DNA of 64,000 bases from Lamellibrachia columna (Eukaryota; Annelida; Polychaeta; Sabellida; Siboglinidae), in the NCBI GenBank assembly GCA_963662155.1, contig OY759271.1, positions 38,354,345-38,418,344 on the forward strand. The letters are read 5' to 3'. The notes below the pieces were generated by a model. It did no database searches, was not told where the DNA came from, and saw only the letters and a list, made by a program, of their open reading frames with translations. Position 1 is the first letter of the stretch, and each line of letters opens with the position of its first letter. Positions 51,693 to 63,700 of this stretch are shown piece by piece. Both the position numbers and the translations under genes were made by a program.

Positions 51693-52366
51693 TGTCCACA
51701 GTACGCACTTGGATAGTCATCCAACCCTACTTTAGTGCACGCATTGCATGTACTACAACCCTCGTGGCAGTTTGGCATGGAGGTGCTGGAACCAGTGTAT
51801 ACAAGGCAAACAATTCCTTCTTGTTGTTTGGGTCACGGATGTCCGTCCAATTGCCTGGTAGCTTGGTTTGGCCTGACACTTTTCTGTGCACACCTTTCCC
51901 TCTTTTTTCCTGGGTCATCTCTGTTAAGCTGTCTCGCAGGTATTTGTCCTACACAACATCTAACCTTGAACGTACTGACACCGGTAGTTGGCAGGCAGTG
52001 GACGATGACAACACCATCCAGGACTTTGCAGTCGTAGGTTGAAGGCGGTTCAGGTTACCCAGCAGCTCAATACATGTCAGTAGTTCAGATTTCGTGCTTG
52101 TTAAATGGAGCTTGCCAAAGTCTGAGAGGGAAGGTGGGAAATATTGTATCTCGTGGGCAAAGAATTCCCTCAAGTCACCGGTCACGGCTCTGCATGGTGA
52201 CGTACAACTTACCAGAAAGTTCCACGTTGTTCTGTAGCACTTTGATCTTCTTTCCCTGCTTTGTCGTTGCCTTGAGTTTAGGTTTCTTGAAGCGGGCTAA
52301 AGAATTCTTGATCGGGTCATGGATGGAACGAGTACGATCTGTATTTTGTTGACGAAGTCCTGGTAC

Positions 52367-52626
52367 TGTTTATTTCCTTTCTCCTCCAAGGTGTGCAATG
52401 TTTATTTCCTGTCTCCTCTAAGGTGTGCAATGTTTATTTCCTTTCTCCTCCAAGGTGTGCAATGTTTATTTCCTGTCTCCTCCAATGTGTGCAATGTTTA
52501 TTTCCTGTCTCCTCCAAGGTGTGCAATGTTTATTTCCCGTCTCCTCCAAGGTGTGCAATGTTTATTTCCTTTCTCCTCCAAGGTGTGCAATGTTTATTTC
52601 CTGTCTCCTCCAAGGTGTGCAATGCA
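52367..52626. repeat. 32-bp minisatellite, 8 copies, made of pseudogene coding sequence
   Basis: The unit is AATGTTTATTTCCTGTCTCC plus TCCAAGGTGTGC. On the minus strand it reads HTLEETGNKH, a segment that should occur once between ADESVV and QDFVNK. Eight copies show C/T and G/T variants. Confidence 0.9.
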
Positions 52627-53105
52627 GCTACTACTGATTCATCCGCACAGTCGGGACGGTCGAATGTCAATGGATCTGGAAATTGATCCAAGAATGGGTT
52701 ACCCATTCTTCTGATGGTCTTAGAGAGTCGGCCAACCTGCCTTTAAAATGTTTTCTGCGCTGAAAGACCCTGTTCATGATCCTTAAAGTTCTTGGGATTC
52801 TCTGGGTCATCACCGGTAAGGTATTCGCACTCAAACTGCTTCTGCAACATTTCCAGGTCTGGTCCTGAGAGTATCCAGCGCCTGAAAGCAATGGAATTTC
52901 TGTCAGGCCAATACAACTCCCTGAGCCTTTCACATAGTCGTTCCCTTGCTCATGAGCCTGGTCAATTGGGATTGTAGAGAACTTGTTGTTGGTCTTGGAA
53001 AGGATCCACTGGCCGTGCTTCTCAAACTCCTTATTGATGGGATCGGGCAAAGACTTCTGTATCTGGTGTGAACAGGCAATCATCTCGCGTAATTCACATG
53101 ATCCA

Positions 53106-53243
53106 ATGCAAAGAAGAGAGGTGTCAGCTCCTCCATAAGAAGAGAGGTGTCAGCTCCTCCATAAGAAGAGAGGTGTCAGCTCTTCCACAAGAAGAGAGGT
53201 GTCAGCTCCTCCATAAGAAGAGAGGTGTCAGCTTCTCCAAGAC
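53106..53243. repeat. 26-bp minisatellite, 5 copies, made of pseudogene coding sequence
   Basis: The unit is AAGAAGAGAGGTGTCAGCTC plus CTCCAT. On the minus strand it reads EELTPLFF, the segment joining YVEVLEKLTPLF to ALDHVNYAR. Since 26 is not divisible by three, the repeats shift frame. Confidence 0.9.
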
Positions 53244-53367
53244 TTCCACATACAGAGGGAAGTTCTCTCTTTGAGCCCTGGTGAAGATGAGAATGAGAGT
53301 TTCGTATCTCATGATCAGGTCCCAGAACATAAAGGTTGTTGTGGTGTTTGCTATGTTGATGCTGGAT

Positions 53368-53685
53368 TTAAAACGTCGAGTGAGTAGTCAATCTGGTTGT
53401 GTATGTTCCATTAGGCGAGCGACTCATTGTTTTTCTTGATAATTTGTGCGGGTGTAAGGTGTTCGCCAAGGTGAGTTTATATTCGAATTCAAGAAGTCGT
53501 AGTCCTCTATCATTAGTTTCTCCTGTACCAAAGCGGCCTATAGTTCCAGCCCATTGTCCATGTGCATCTGGACCGATTTTTGCATTCCAATCTCCTTGCA
53601 CGACGAGGAACTCTTTTCTTTGAGCTTTCTTGATAGTGTTCTCCACTAGTACATGTATCACCTCCACCCTGGAGGGTACCAGTGG
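53368..53685 (-). pseudogene. LINE endonuclease fragment
   Basis: FLVVQGDWNAKIGPDAHGQW, GRFGTGETNDRGLRLLEF and LTLANTLHPHKLSRKTMS match the middle of a LINE AP-type endonuclease (catalytic GDWNAK). The frame breaks after SPNGTYTT and neither end of the domain is present. It is a different subfamily from the LINE at 7-11 kb. It abuts the upstream end of the CXC-family pseudogene. Confidence 0.8.
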
Positions 53686-53689
53686 AGGG

Positions 53690-55915
53690 CGCGGTCGTTG
53701 TTCATCCGGGCCCTGACCGATCCGGCAGCTGTTCTGTTGTGTGTTCCTGGCATTTCTGTGGGCAAAATATCCCCTTAGAAAGATAAAATGTATATTTTAT
53801 AAGGTTTATCGTGAATAAAATGCTTTTATTATTTTATTTATCTCCTCTCCAAGCGTTACTATTTATCCATAGTTGGGACATGGGTTCGTGACAGCGACAG
53901 AGCGTGTCCACTCTTGGGTGTGACATGTACCTCTGGGGCCCCATGCTGCTCCGAGATCCCTTCGCCTGGTGCCTCCCGGTGACCAGTATCCATTGGTTAC
54001 CCCGAGGAAGTTACGACGAGGGTCTTGTGTTAGGAGAGGCTGCTGTACTGGTGGACAAGGCTTATCCACACGGTGTCATAAGCTAGCCAGCGGTGGAAGC
54101 TGAAGGCAGTCACAATCACACTTGACGCATCACTCAAACCTGCAGAGCAAGCAGCACTAACCTTGATAACTTGGTAGTTCTTAATGAACGTCAATGTTTA
54201 CACGACTTCGTCATACACAACATTAATTCGATTGTTCGTAAAAATGGTGCAGATATATAACATGTAATTTCTCGTGCGTGCGTGCGTGCGGGCGTGCGGG
54301 CGTATGTTGCTGTTGCACTTATCAGCAACATACACTTGTAAATACGGTCCGTGTTATAGTTCACTTGTTTTATCTTGTCAGAGGTCGTAGATTGTTTTCT
54401 GACGTACCTAGCTCATCAGCAAGGGAAACTACCACAGAGGCAAATGTATGAGATAATTGTTGACATACTGCAGTCCTGATGCACGCCGACTGTTTGTGAG
54501 GTTATACCATTAATTGCATCTCGGGAGCAGCGACCACATCCGCGGCGCAGTCGTCGCGTCTGTGGCTGCGTTATTTATTTAGGCGAGGCGCTGGCTAAAG
54601 TGGCCGCGCTCCCAGCGCGGCGTTTGAGCACCGCCTGGCAGCAGCCGACGTTCCGGTAGCGTCGCTCTGTGGCTTCCAGACGCCGCGCATTATAATCAGA
54701 TTAGATCCACTTTGTTTTGTCGGACAAACTCCATGCAGTATTAATCTGTGTTTAACACGTGTCCCGGTGTTTGACGCTGAACAAAGGACAGTAGATGTCG
54801 ATAATTGCTCAGTAAAATGATGTTTGACGGCAGCGCCATGAAATTACCATGGCGTCTTGAAAGCAGACACAGTACATAGCATTAGTATCATAAAATTGGT
54901 ATTGGGCTATGGTATATTAACCAGTTAGCAAAATTACCCATAGTACATAGTGCTTCTGCAAACAAATTAAATTGAAGAAATTAATTTATTCTTATAATTA
55001 ATTCGATATATGCCTTGTTTATGCGAGTGTTGTTCTGCGTTATGCATGCTTACTCATGCTACGCTTAAACGTAATCCGTCCAGTTGTTTTTGATATGGGT
55101 ATTGACATTATTTCTGAAACAATACATGTGTCTTTATTATATGTTTGCATGATTGAGACATCTCTTCTGTTCCCGTTCACGGTCACAGACTTGCCAACTT
55201 TAAACATAAAACACAATTTATTTACTTTACGTATAAAGATGAAGTAGGCGAAAAGGAGAAAGATTGGAACAGTCCATACTAAACCAACACACTGACAACT
55301 AATTGAGTGTGCAGGTGACGTTTGGTAAACAACGCTTCAAGTGAACGTGTAGTCAACGTATGGTAAATTATAAGTCCACTCAGTTACGTCGACTAGATGT
55401 GTATGCTTGCATTGCCAGGATAGCGCGTGTCCATGTGTGCACACGTGCGCGTGCATGTGTGTGGGTGTGATATAGGAACAGCATACTTAAGAAGCATTTC
55501 CCGATGTATCAAATGTAATCAAAAGTATATTGTATTATTGAGGATGTCATTAATGTGTGTCAGGACGTTTGACGTGACGGTCATGTCATACCATTTCATT
55601 GAACTATGACCTCCTACGGGAATAAGAAGACCGTAGGCTGAGTGGATTAATAGGGTTTATAGATCCCTGTGTATGTTGTCCTACGCTGTCCCATTGTACA
55701 CATTGTGTACCCACGTTGTACAGACAATATGCCAACTGGGTCAACCTATTTCAATATCGACTATCCCATGAATATAAATGAATGTATATCATGTTACATA
55801 CTGTTAAAATAACAACACTGTATCGGCCGACTGTTGAATAATTAACGTAGATATATTACAATATCACACCACACGTTTCGATTTACAATGCCCGCGAAGC
55901 CTGAATTAGGTGTCT
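53690..55915. other. Intergenic region with GC-rich island at 54500-54690
   Basis: The segment 54530-54690 is strongly CpG-rich (GCGGCGCAGTCGTCGCG, CCCAGCGCGGCG) amid AT-rich sequence, and could be a promoter remnant or an unrecognised element. A CGTG(C/G)G microsatellite lies at 54273-54303. 53860-54090 is GC-rich unidentified sequence. No coding exon is supported. Confidence 0.4.
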
Positions 55916-56118
55916 GAGAGTGGGCCCCCTACTGGTGTCGTTAATCATGCGTGACAGTCGCCACGAGTGGCCCCCCTACTGGTGTCGTTAATCATGCGTG
56001 ACAGTCGCCACGAGTGGCCCCCCCCCCCCTACTGGTGTCGTCAACCATGCGTGACAGTTGCCACGAGTGGCCCCCCTACTGGTGTCGTCAACCATGCGTG
56101 ACAGTCGCCACGAGTTGG
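55916..56118. repeat. 47-bp minisatellite, 4 copies
   Basis: The unit contains CCCCCCTACTGGTGTCGT and CATGCGTGACAGTCGCCACG. One copy has an expanded C run (56022-56031). Confidence 0.9.
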
Positions 56119-57275
56119 CCGCAAGACTGCTAAAACACTTATGCAATCTTCATGTCGGACACTTATTCGGTGTCACACTCAGCCTCCGTCACCCGGGCCA
56201 CTCGCTTCGTTTCCTCGGCTATTCGTATCGTGTCACCTGTTGTGAACTTACATTAAAATAAACATGAAAAACATAGGAAATACGGGGAAATACTCATAAA
56301 ACATGAGTAAGCGCACAATTCTTAATTTGTCATGCCCAGTATACACCCAGTATACGCCCAGACCATTCCGCACTGGAAGCTTTCACGAGTGTACATGCTT
56401 TTTATCATGCATGACTGCTCATAGTGGGCAGACTAAACACAACGTCTCAGGAAGTAGACACCCCTTGTGACGGAGACTACCCAGCGCCAGGTCAACGACA
56501 AACATTGGCCTTGCTGTCACTGGTCAGCGACACGGCTAGTATGGCTGCACCCAATCACCCACACGCACGACTGCGTATATAATTTCATAATCGCATAAGT
56601 GAGCACACTGCAGGTTACGACAAGCATATTACGGCGCTGAGGTAAAGGGAAAACCCGCGTGACGGAGACAACACCGACTGACGGGCACAGATTAATGACA
56701 AACACAGTTGTCAGTGGTGGCCGTCGACACGGTCCCGAAAGGTGACGGCCAGTAAACACGCGACCACTCAAAAGCGGCGGCGTGTGTACGTGAAGACGCA
56801 TGCTACAAACGACCATCGCCGGTCCAAGGACGACACAGTCGCGACAACACACCTGCCTACAGACCGGGCAGGTAAGCGTGCGCCGGTCGATATCGACGGC
56901 TTTCGTTTGTCGCGGTGACGACCCACAGAGCGGCCTCGCTGACGACGACCCACAGAGCGGCCTCGCTGACGACGATCTGTATTGGTCGACGAACACTGAG
57001 CGCTCTCGGTTCGGGAGACGGCACCAGCGCGCTCCCGACTCGATGGCACGGATCTACGACAAATGCCATTACTCAGGTGTCGCTCAGGTAGCGTGTGACA
57101 GCGCCGTCTGTTGACGCGCACACACGCAACTCACAGTGGGTATCTGTGACGGCGTAGCAGCCTTGTACCAACCCGTGTACCGTTCACCGAGCTGTCTACG
57201 TGTTCCACGAAGACGTCGGCTGCGCAGTGAAAGCCAGCACCAGAACCGAACAGCGACCAGACTGAAGCTAAAGAC
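56119..57275. other. Fucosyltransferase 5' flank and 5' UTR
   Basis: Base composition becomes GC- and CpG-rich from about 56690 to the start codon, consistent with a CpG-type promoter. A 24-bp direct repeat (GACGACCCACAGAGCGGCCT plus CGCT) lies at about 56926-56973. Donor- and acceptor-like words are present, but no 5' UTR exon can be fixed. Open frames in this GC-rich DNA are not convincing genes. Confidence 0.4.
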
Positions 57276-57964
57276 ATGAGGCTGCACTTGAGACGCGCTG
57301 TCTTTGTCGTCCTCAGTCTCTTCCTATTGCTCTTCCTCGCTGTCACTTTGCTCCAGAACAGCGACGTGACGACCCTTGAGAACTCCCCGCCCCGCCACGG
57401 CAACAGCGCCGCCCACCTACGCCGTCGACATCCCCGTCGGAGCCGGCCAGCACCCGGCACCTTCCACCCCATCACTCGATACCTGGACAAGTACGGTCCG
57501 AAGGTCACCAGGACTGGGTCCTACCCCAACCTATGGCCGCATGCCGGACGCTGGTCAATCGGCGCAAACTTTGATCGGATAGTTTCTCAAATGAAGTTTG
57601 TTCCGCGTGGTCACAACGCCGCTACAATACGCCGCAGTAAGTACAAGACGATTGCTCTGTACGAAGGCGATGATATACCGATGGGCCAACGGAAGTTCAT
57701 CACCGACAGTTGTCCAGTGGACACGTGTCTATTGACCAGCTCGGACTTCAGTAGTGCTGACGCATTGCTGTTTAAAACAGGCGTCCACACGTCGCTGCAG
57801 AACAAGCCTCGGCACCAGACGTGGATCTTGTTCTCGCTCGAGTCGCCTCTCAACACCGGGCTCTACGAGGTCGGTCTCAACCAAGTCAACTGGACAGCCA
57901 CCTATCGGCCGGACTCGTCCATTGTCGCGCCCTACGAGAAGTTCCAGTTCTTCGCCAATGTCAG
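57276..57964 (+). CDS. Fucosyltransferase exon 1
   Basis: It starts at ATG 57276 (AGACATGAGG), directly before the signal anchor. It ends at AATGTCAG|GTTTGT, phase 2. The open frame beyond (to 58082) reads into the 58-bp array. Confidence 0.85.
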
Positions 57965-60706
57965 GTTTGTATTCCTACTTCTTCTTCCCATTGGTCCGTC
58001 GCGGGGTGGGACAACATCACTTAGTCTGCTCACCCCTCCTCTCCTCCATTGGTCCATTGCGGGGTGGGACAACATCACTTAGTCTGCTCAGCCCTCCTCT
58101 CCTCCATTGGTCCATTGCGGGGTGGGACAACATCACTTAGTCTGCTCACCCCTCCTCTCTTCCATTAGTCCCTTGCGGGGTGGGACAACATCACTTAGTC
58201 TGCTCAGCCCTCCTCTCTTCCATTGGTCCATTGCGGGGTGGGACAACATCACTTAGTCTGCTCACCCCTCCTCTCTTCCATTGGTCCATTGCGGGGTGGG
58301 GCAACATCACTTAGTCTGCTCACCCCTCCTCTCCTCCATTGGTCCCTTGCGGGGTGGAACAACATCACTTAGTCTGCTCAGCCCTCCTCTCTTCCATTGG
58401 TCCCTTGCGGGGTGGGACAACATCACTTAGTCTGCTCACCCCTCCTCTCCTCCATTGGTCCATTGTGGGGTGGGACAGCATCACTTAGTCTGCTCACCCC
58501 TCCTCTCTTCCATTGGTCCCTTGTGGGGTGGGACAACATCACTTAGTCTGCTCAGCCCTCCTCTCTTCCATTGGTCCATTGCGGGGTGGGACAACATCAC
58601 TTAGTCTGCTCACCCATCCTCTCCTCCATTGGTCCATTGTGGGGTGGGACAGCATCACTTAGTCTGCTCACCCCTCCTCTCTTCCATTGGTCCCTTGCGG
58701 GGTGGGACAACATCACTTAGTCTGCTCACCCCTCCTCTCCTCCATTGGTCCATTGTGGGGTGGGACAGCATCACTTAGGCTGCTCACCCCTCCTCTCTTC
58801 CATTGGTCCCTTGCGGGGTGGGACAACATCACTTAGTCTGCTCACCCCTCCTCTCCTCCATTGGTCCATTGCGGGGTGGGACAACATCACTTAGTCTGCT
58901 CAGCCCTCCTCTCTTCCATTGGTCCCTTGCGGGGTGGGACAACATCACTTAGTCTGCTCACCACTCCTCTCCTCCATTGGTCCATTGCGGGGTTGGACAA
59001 CATCACTTAGTCTGCTCACCCCTCCTCTCTTCCATTGGTCCATTGCGGGGTGGGACAACATCACTTAGTCTGCTCAGCCCTCCTCTCCTCCATTGGTCCC
59101 TTGCGGGGTGGGACAACATCACTTAGTCTGCTCACCCCTCCTCTCCTCCATTGGTCCCTTGCGGGGTGGGACAACATCACTTAGTCTGCTCAGCCTTCCT
59201 CTCCTCCATTGGTCCATTGCGGGGTGGGACAACATCACTTAGTCTGCTCAGCCCTCCTCTCTTCCATTGGTCCATTGCGGGGTGGGACAACATCACTTAG
59301 TCTGCTCACCCCTCCTCTCTTCCATTGGTCCATTGCGAGGTGGGACAACATCACTTAGTCTGCTCACCCCTCCTCTCCTCCATTGGTCCCTTGCGGGGTG
59401 GGACAACATCACTTAGTCTGCTCAGCCCTCCTCTCTTCCATTGGTCCCTTGCGGGGTGGGGCAACATCACTTAGTCTGCTCAGCCCTCCTCTCCTCCATT
59501 GGTCCCTTGCGGGGTGGGACAACATCACTTAGTCTGCTCAGCCCTCCTCTCTTCCATTGGTCCCTTGCGGGGTGGGACAACATCACTTAGTCTGCTCAGC
59601 CCTCCTCTCTTCCATTGGTCCCTTGCGGGGTGGGACAACATCACTTAGTCTGCTCAGCCCTCCTCTCCTCCATTGGTCCATTGCGGGGTGGGACAACATC
59701 ACTTAGTCTGCTCACCCCTCCTCTCTTCCATTGGTCCATTGCGGGGTGGGACAACATCACTTAGTCTGCTCAGCCCTCCTCTCTTCCATTGGTCCCTTGC
59801 GGGGTGGGACAACATCACTTAGTCTGCTCACCCCTCCTCTCTTCCATTGGTCCATTGTGGGGTGGGACAACAGCACTTAGTCTGCTCAGCCCTCCTCTCC
59901 TCCATTGGTCCCTTGCGGGGTGGGACAACATCACTTAGTCTGCTCAGCCCTCCTCTCCTCCATTGGTCCCTTGCGGGGTGGGACAACATCACTTAGTCTG
60001 CTCACCCCTCCTCTCCTCCATTGGTCCATTGCGGGGTGGGACAACATCACTTAGTCTGCTCAGCCATGTCGACTCCATCCATCGTGATCTTCTGCCATTC
60101 TCTCCTCTTCTCCTTCTACCATCTTCTTCTGTTTTCCATGTTCTCTACTTCGATAACTGACACGGTCTACGAGTCACGGTTATGATACATCGACGCAATT
60201 CAAATACCAGCTCTGTCAGTCAACAACAGATTACACAGTTATCTGTTATGTTAGAATCCTTTACTTCCCATGGCATAGGTAACTGTGACAAACGACAGTA
60301 ACACCTGCCAGTGACGTCTGACGGTGACTACTGATTGCGATTTCTGACCGCCCGCCATCTCTCTTTACGACACACTTTCATGTCGTGATAACTTATCGTC
60401 AGAGATCACATACTGCCTGCCCATCTATATTCACCTGTTCCTCCATTCTGTCTGGCTCGCTCAAAACAGTGATCCTTGGCGCCGGTGACCCGACTGCGAA
60501 AATGTAACACATTTAGATTCATCCTTCAACGAGTCTGAGTGCATTGAAGACTCACCAATGATGCTGTGTTCTGCAGCAAACTGCCCCGGACGGCGCCGCG
60601 CAACTTCGCGGCCGGGAAGCGAAAGTTGGTCGCGTGGTTCGTGTCCAACTGCGACACGACGAATGGACGCATGGACTACGTGCGACAGCTGCAGAAACAT
60701 ATCCAG
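57276..60706 (+). CDS. Alpha-1,3-fucosyltransferase (GT10), exons 1-2, continues off right edge
   Basis: Exons 57276-57964 and 60577-60706 join in phase 2 to give 273 codons with no stop. MRLHLRR is followed by a hydrophobic stretch (VFVVLSLFLLLFLAVTLL, residues about 9-27), a type II Golgi signal anchor, and a Pro/Arg-rich stem. The GT10 N-terminal domain follows: KTIALYEGD, CPVDTCLLTSSDFSSADALL, WILFSLESPLNT, NWTATYRPDSSIVAPYEKF. Exon 2 starts the conserved KRKLVAWFVSNCDTTNGRMD then YVRQLQKHIQ (family KxxLVAWxVSNC...RxxYVxxLQKxI). Such enzymes move L-fucose from GDP-fucose to GlcNAc of N-glycans or Lewis-type acceptors in the Golgi lumen. NWT is a possible glycosylation site. The donor-binding C-terminus should lie beyond 64000. 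Family assignment is firm; the exact specificity is not. Confidence 0.9.
57985..60066. repeat. 58-bp minisatellite, about 36 copies, fucosyltransferase intron 1
   Basis: The unit contains CATTGGTCC(A/C)TTGCGGGGTG, GGACAACATCACTTAGTCTG and CTCA(C/G)CCCTCCTCTC. The first unit begins about 20 bases after the exon 1 donor. Each unit carries ATTGG, the reverse complement of a CCAAT box. Confidence 0.95.
60067..60576. other. Fucosyltransferase intron 1, 3' end
   Basis: Unique intron sequence up to the acceptor at 60576. No other feature is supported. Confidence 0.5.
60577..60706 (+). CDS. Fucosyltransferase exon 2
   Basis: The acceptor is GTGTTCTGCAG and the donor CAG|GTGAGG. It encodes KLPRTAPRNFAAGKRKLVAW, FVSNCDTTNGRMDYVRQLQK and HIQ. 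It leaves in phase 0. Confidence 0.9.
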
Positions 60707-60734
60707 GTGAGGCTTCGTCCAGATAACGTGGCGG

Positions 60735-63700
60735 GGCAATGTTGATACCCATTCTAATAGTACAGGGGCAATGTTGACACCCATTCTAATAGTACAGGGG
60801 CAATGTTGACACCCATTCTAATAGTGCATGGGCATTGTTAACATCCATTCTAATAGTATAGGCACATTGTTAAAATCCATTCTAATAGTATAGACACATT
60901 GGTGACATCCATTCTAATAGTACAGGGGCATTGTTAACATCCATTCTAACAGTATAGGCACATTGATAACATCCATTCTAATAGTACAGGGGCAATGTTG
61001 ACACCCATTCTAATAGTATAGGGGCATTGTTAACATCCATTCTAATAGTACAGGGACATTGTTAACATCCATTCTAATAGTACAGGGGCATTGTTAACAC
61101 CCATTCTAATAGTACAGGGACATTGTTAACATCCATTCTAATAGTATAGGCACATTGTTGACATCCATTCTAATAGTATAGGGGCAATGTTGACACCCAT
61201 TCTAATAGTATAGGGATATTGTTAACATCCATTCTAATAGTATAGGGGCATTGTTAACATCCATTCTAATAGTACAGGGACATTGTTAACATCCATTCTA
61301 ATAGTACAGGGGCATTGTTAACATCCATTCTAATAGTACAGGGACATTGTTAACATCCATTCTAATAGTATAGGCACATTGTTGACATCCATTCTAATAA
61401 TATAGGGGCAATGTTGACACCCATTCTAATAGTATAGGGACATTGTTAACATCCATTCTAATAGTATAGGGACATTGTTGACATCCATTCTAATAGTACA
61501 GGGACATTGTTAACATCCATTCTAATAGTACAGGGACATTGCTAACATCCATTCTAATAGTACAGGGGCATTGTTAACATCCATACTGATATTACAGGGA
61601 CATTGCTAACATCCATTCTAATAGTACAGGGACATTGTTAACATCCATTCTAATAGTACAGGGACATTGCTAACATCCATTATAATAGTACAGGGGCATT
61701 GTTAACATCCATTCTAATAGTACAGGGACATTGTTAACATCCATTCTAATAGTACAGGGACATTGTTAACATCCATTCTAATAGTACAGGGACATTGCTA
61801 ACATCCATTCTAATAGTACAGGGGCATTGTTAACATCCATTCTAATAGTACAGGGACATTGCTAACATCCATTCTAATAGTACAGGGACATTGTTAACAT
61901 ACATTCTAATAGTACAGGGACATTGCTAACATCCATTCTAATAGTACAGGGGCATTGTTAACATCCATTCTAATAGTGCAGGGACATTGTTAACATCCAT
62001 TCTAATAGTACAGGGACATTGTTAACATCCATTCTAATAGTACAGGGACATTGCTAACATCCATTCTAATAGTACAGGGGCATTGTTAACATCCATTCTA
62101 ATAGTGCAGAGACATTGCTAACATCCATTCTAATATTACAGGGACATTGCTAACATCCATTCTAATAGTATAGGGTCATTGTTAACATCCATTCTAATAG
62201 TACAGGGATATTGCTAACATCCATTCTAATATTACAGGGACATTGCTAACATCCATTCTAATAGTACAGTGGCATTGTTAACATCCATTCTAATATTATA
62301 GGCGCATTGTTAACATCCATTCTAATAGTATAGGCGCATTGTTAACATCCATTCTAATAGTACAGGGACATTGTTAACATCCATTCTAATAGTACAGGGG
62401 CATTGTTAACATCCATTCTAATAGTATAGGTGCATTGTTAACATCCATTATAATAGTATAGGCGCATTGTTAACATCCATTCTAATAGTACAGGGACATT
62501 GCTAACATCCATTCTAATAGTATAGGGACATTGTTAACATCCATTCTAATAGTACAGATACATTGCTAACACCCATTCTAATAGTATAGGGGCATTGTTA
62601 ATATCCATTCTAATAGTACAGGGACATTGTTGAAATGCATTCTAATAGTACTGGGGCATTGCTAACATCCATTCTAATAGTATAGGCGCATTGTTGACAT
62701 CCATTCTAATAGTACAGGAGCATTCTTGAAATACATTATAAAAGTACAGGGGCATTGATAACATCCATTCTAATAGTACAGGGACATTGTTAACATCCAT
62801 TCTAATAGTATAGGGGCATTGTTAATATCCATTCTAATAGTATAGGGGCATTGTTAACATCCATTCTAATAGTATAGGGGCATTGTTAACATCCATTCTA
62901 ATAGTACAGGGACATTGTTAACATCCATTGTAATAGTATAGCCGCATTGTTAACATCCATTCTAATAGTACAGGGACATTGTTAACATCCATTCTAATAG
63001 TATAGGGGCATTGTTAACATCCATTCTAATAGTACAGGGGCATTGTTAACATCCATTCTAATAGTATAGGCACATTGTTGACATCCATTCTAATAGTACA
63101 GGGGCATTGATAACATCCATTCTAATAGTACAGGGGCATTGTTAACATCCATTCTAATAGTATAGGGACATTGTTGACATCCATTCTAATAGTACAGGGA
63201 CATTGTTAACATCCATTCTAATAGTACAGGTACATTGCTAACATCCATTCTAATAGTACAGGGGCATTGTTAACATCCATTCTAATATTACAGGGACATT
63301 GCTAACATCCATTCTAATAGTACAGGGACATTGTTAACATCCATTCTAATAGTACAGGGACATTGCTAACATCCATTCTAATAGTACAGGGGCATTGTTA
63401 ACATCCATTCTAATAGTACAGGGACATTGCTAACATCCATTCTAATAGTACAGGGACATTGTTAACATCCATTCTAATAGTACAGGGACATTGCTAACAT
63501 CCATTCTAATAGTACAGGGGCATTGTTAACATCCATTCTAATAGTACAGGGACATTGCTAACATCCATTCTAATAGTACATGGACATTGTTAACATCCAT
63601 TCTAATAGTACATGGACATTGCTAACATCCATTCTAATAGTACAGGGGCATTGTTAACATCCATTCTAATAGTGCAGGGACATTGTTAACATCCATTCTA

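Larger units (their letters stand above)
50039..53380 (-). pseudogene. Broken copy of a large uncharacterised invertebrate protein family with C-terminal Cys cluster
   Basis: Minus-strand segments appear in the order expected for one protein. From 53366: FMFWDLIMRYETLILIF and NFPLYVEVLEKLTPLF; then LDHVNYAR; KHGQWILSKTNNKFSTIPID with QAHEQGND and VKGSG..GLTE; FRRWILSGPDLEMLQKQFE; DPENPKNFKDHEQGLSAQKT; GNPFLDQF; ADESVV; FFAHEIQYFPPSLSDFGKLH; EKRGKGVHRKVSGQTKLPGN; DVWVAFG; AYGEITETFEYLACHPFELL. It ends in ACQELINCCYKRDCSNCK..SSPLCKCKCSS, a Cys-rich tail resembling tesmin/TSO1 CXC clusters. Family membership comes from recollection of similar unnamed proteins in cnidarians, molluscs and others; its role is unknown and it may be element-borne. 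Frameshifts, stops and four inserted arrays break this copy. Confidence 0.7.

Noticed and set aside
56517..57121. Arg-rich open frames in the GC-rich fucosyltransferase upstream region
   Set aside because: Overlapping frames on both strands with low-complexity composition and no recognisable domain. This is expected in CpG-rich promoter DNA.
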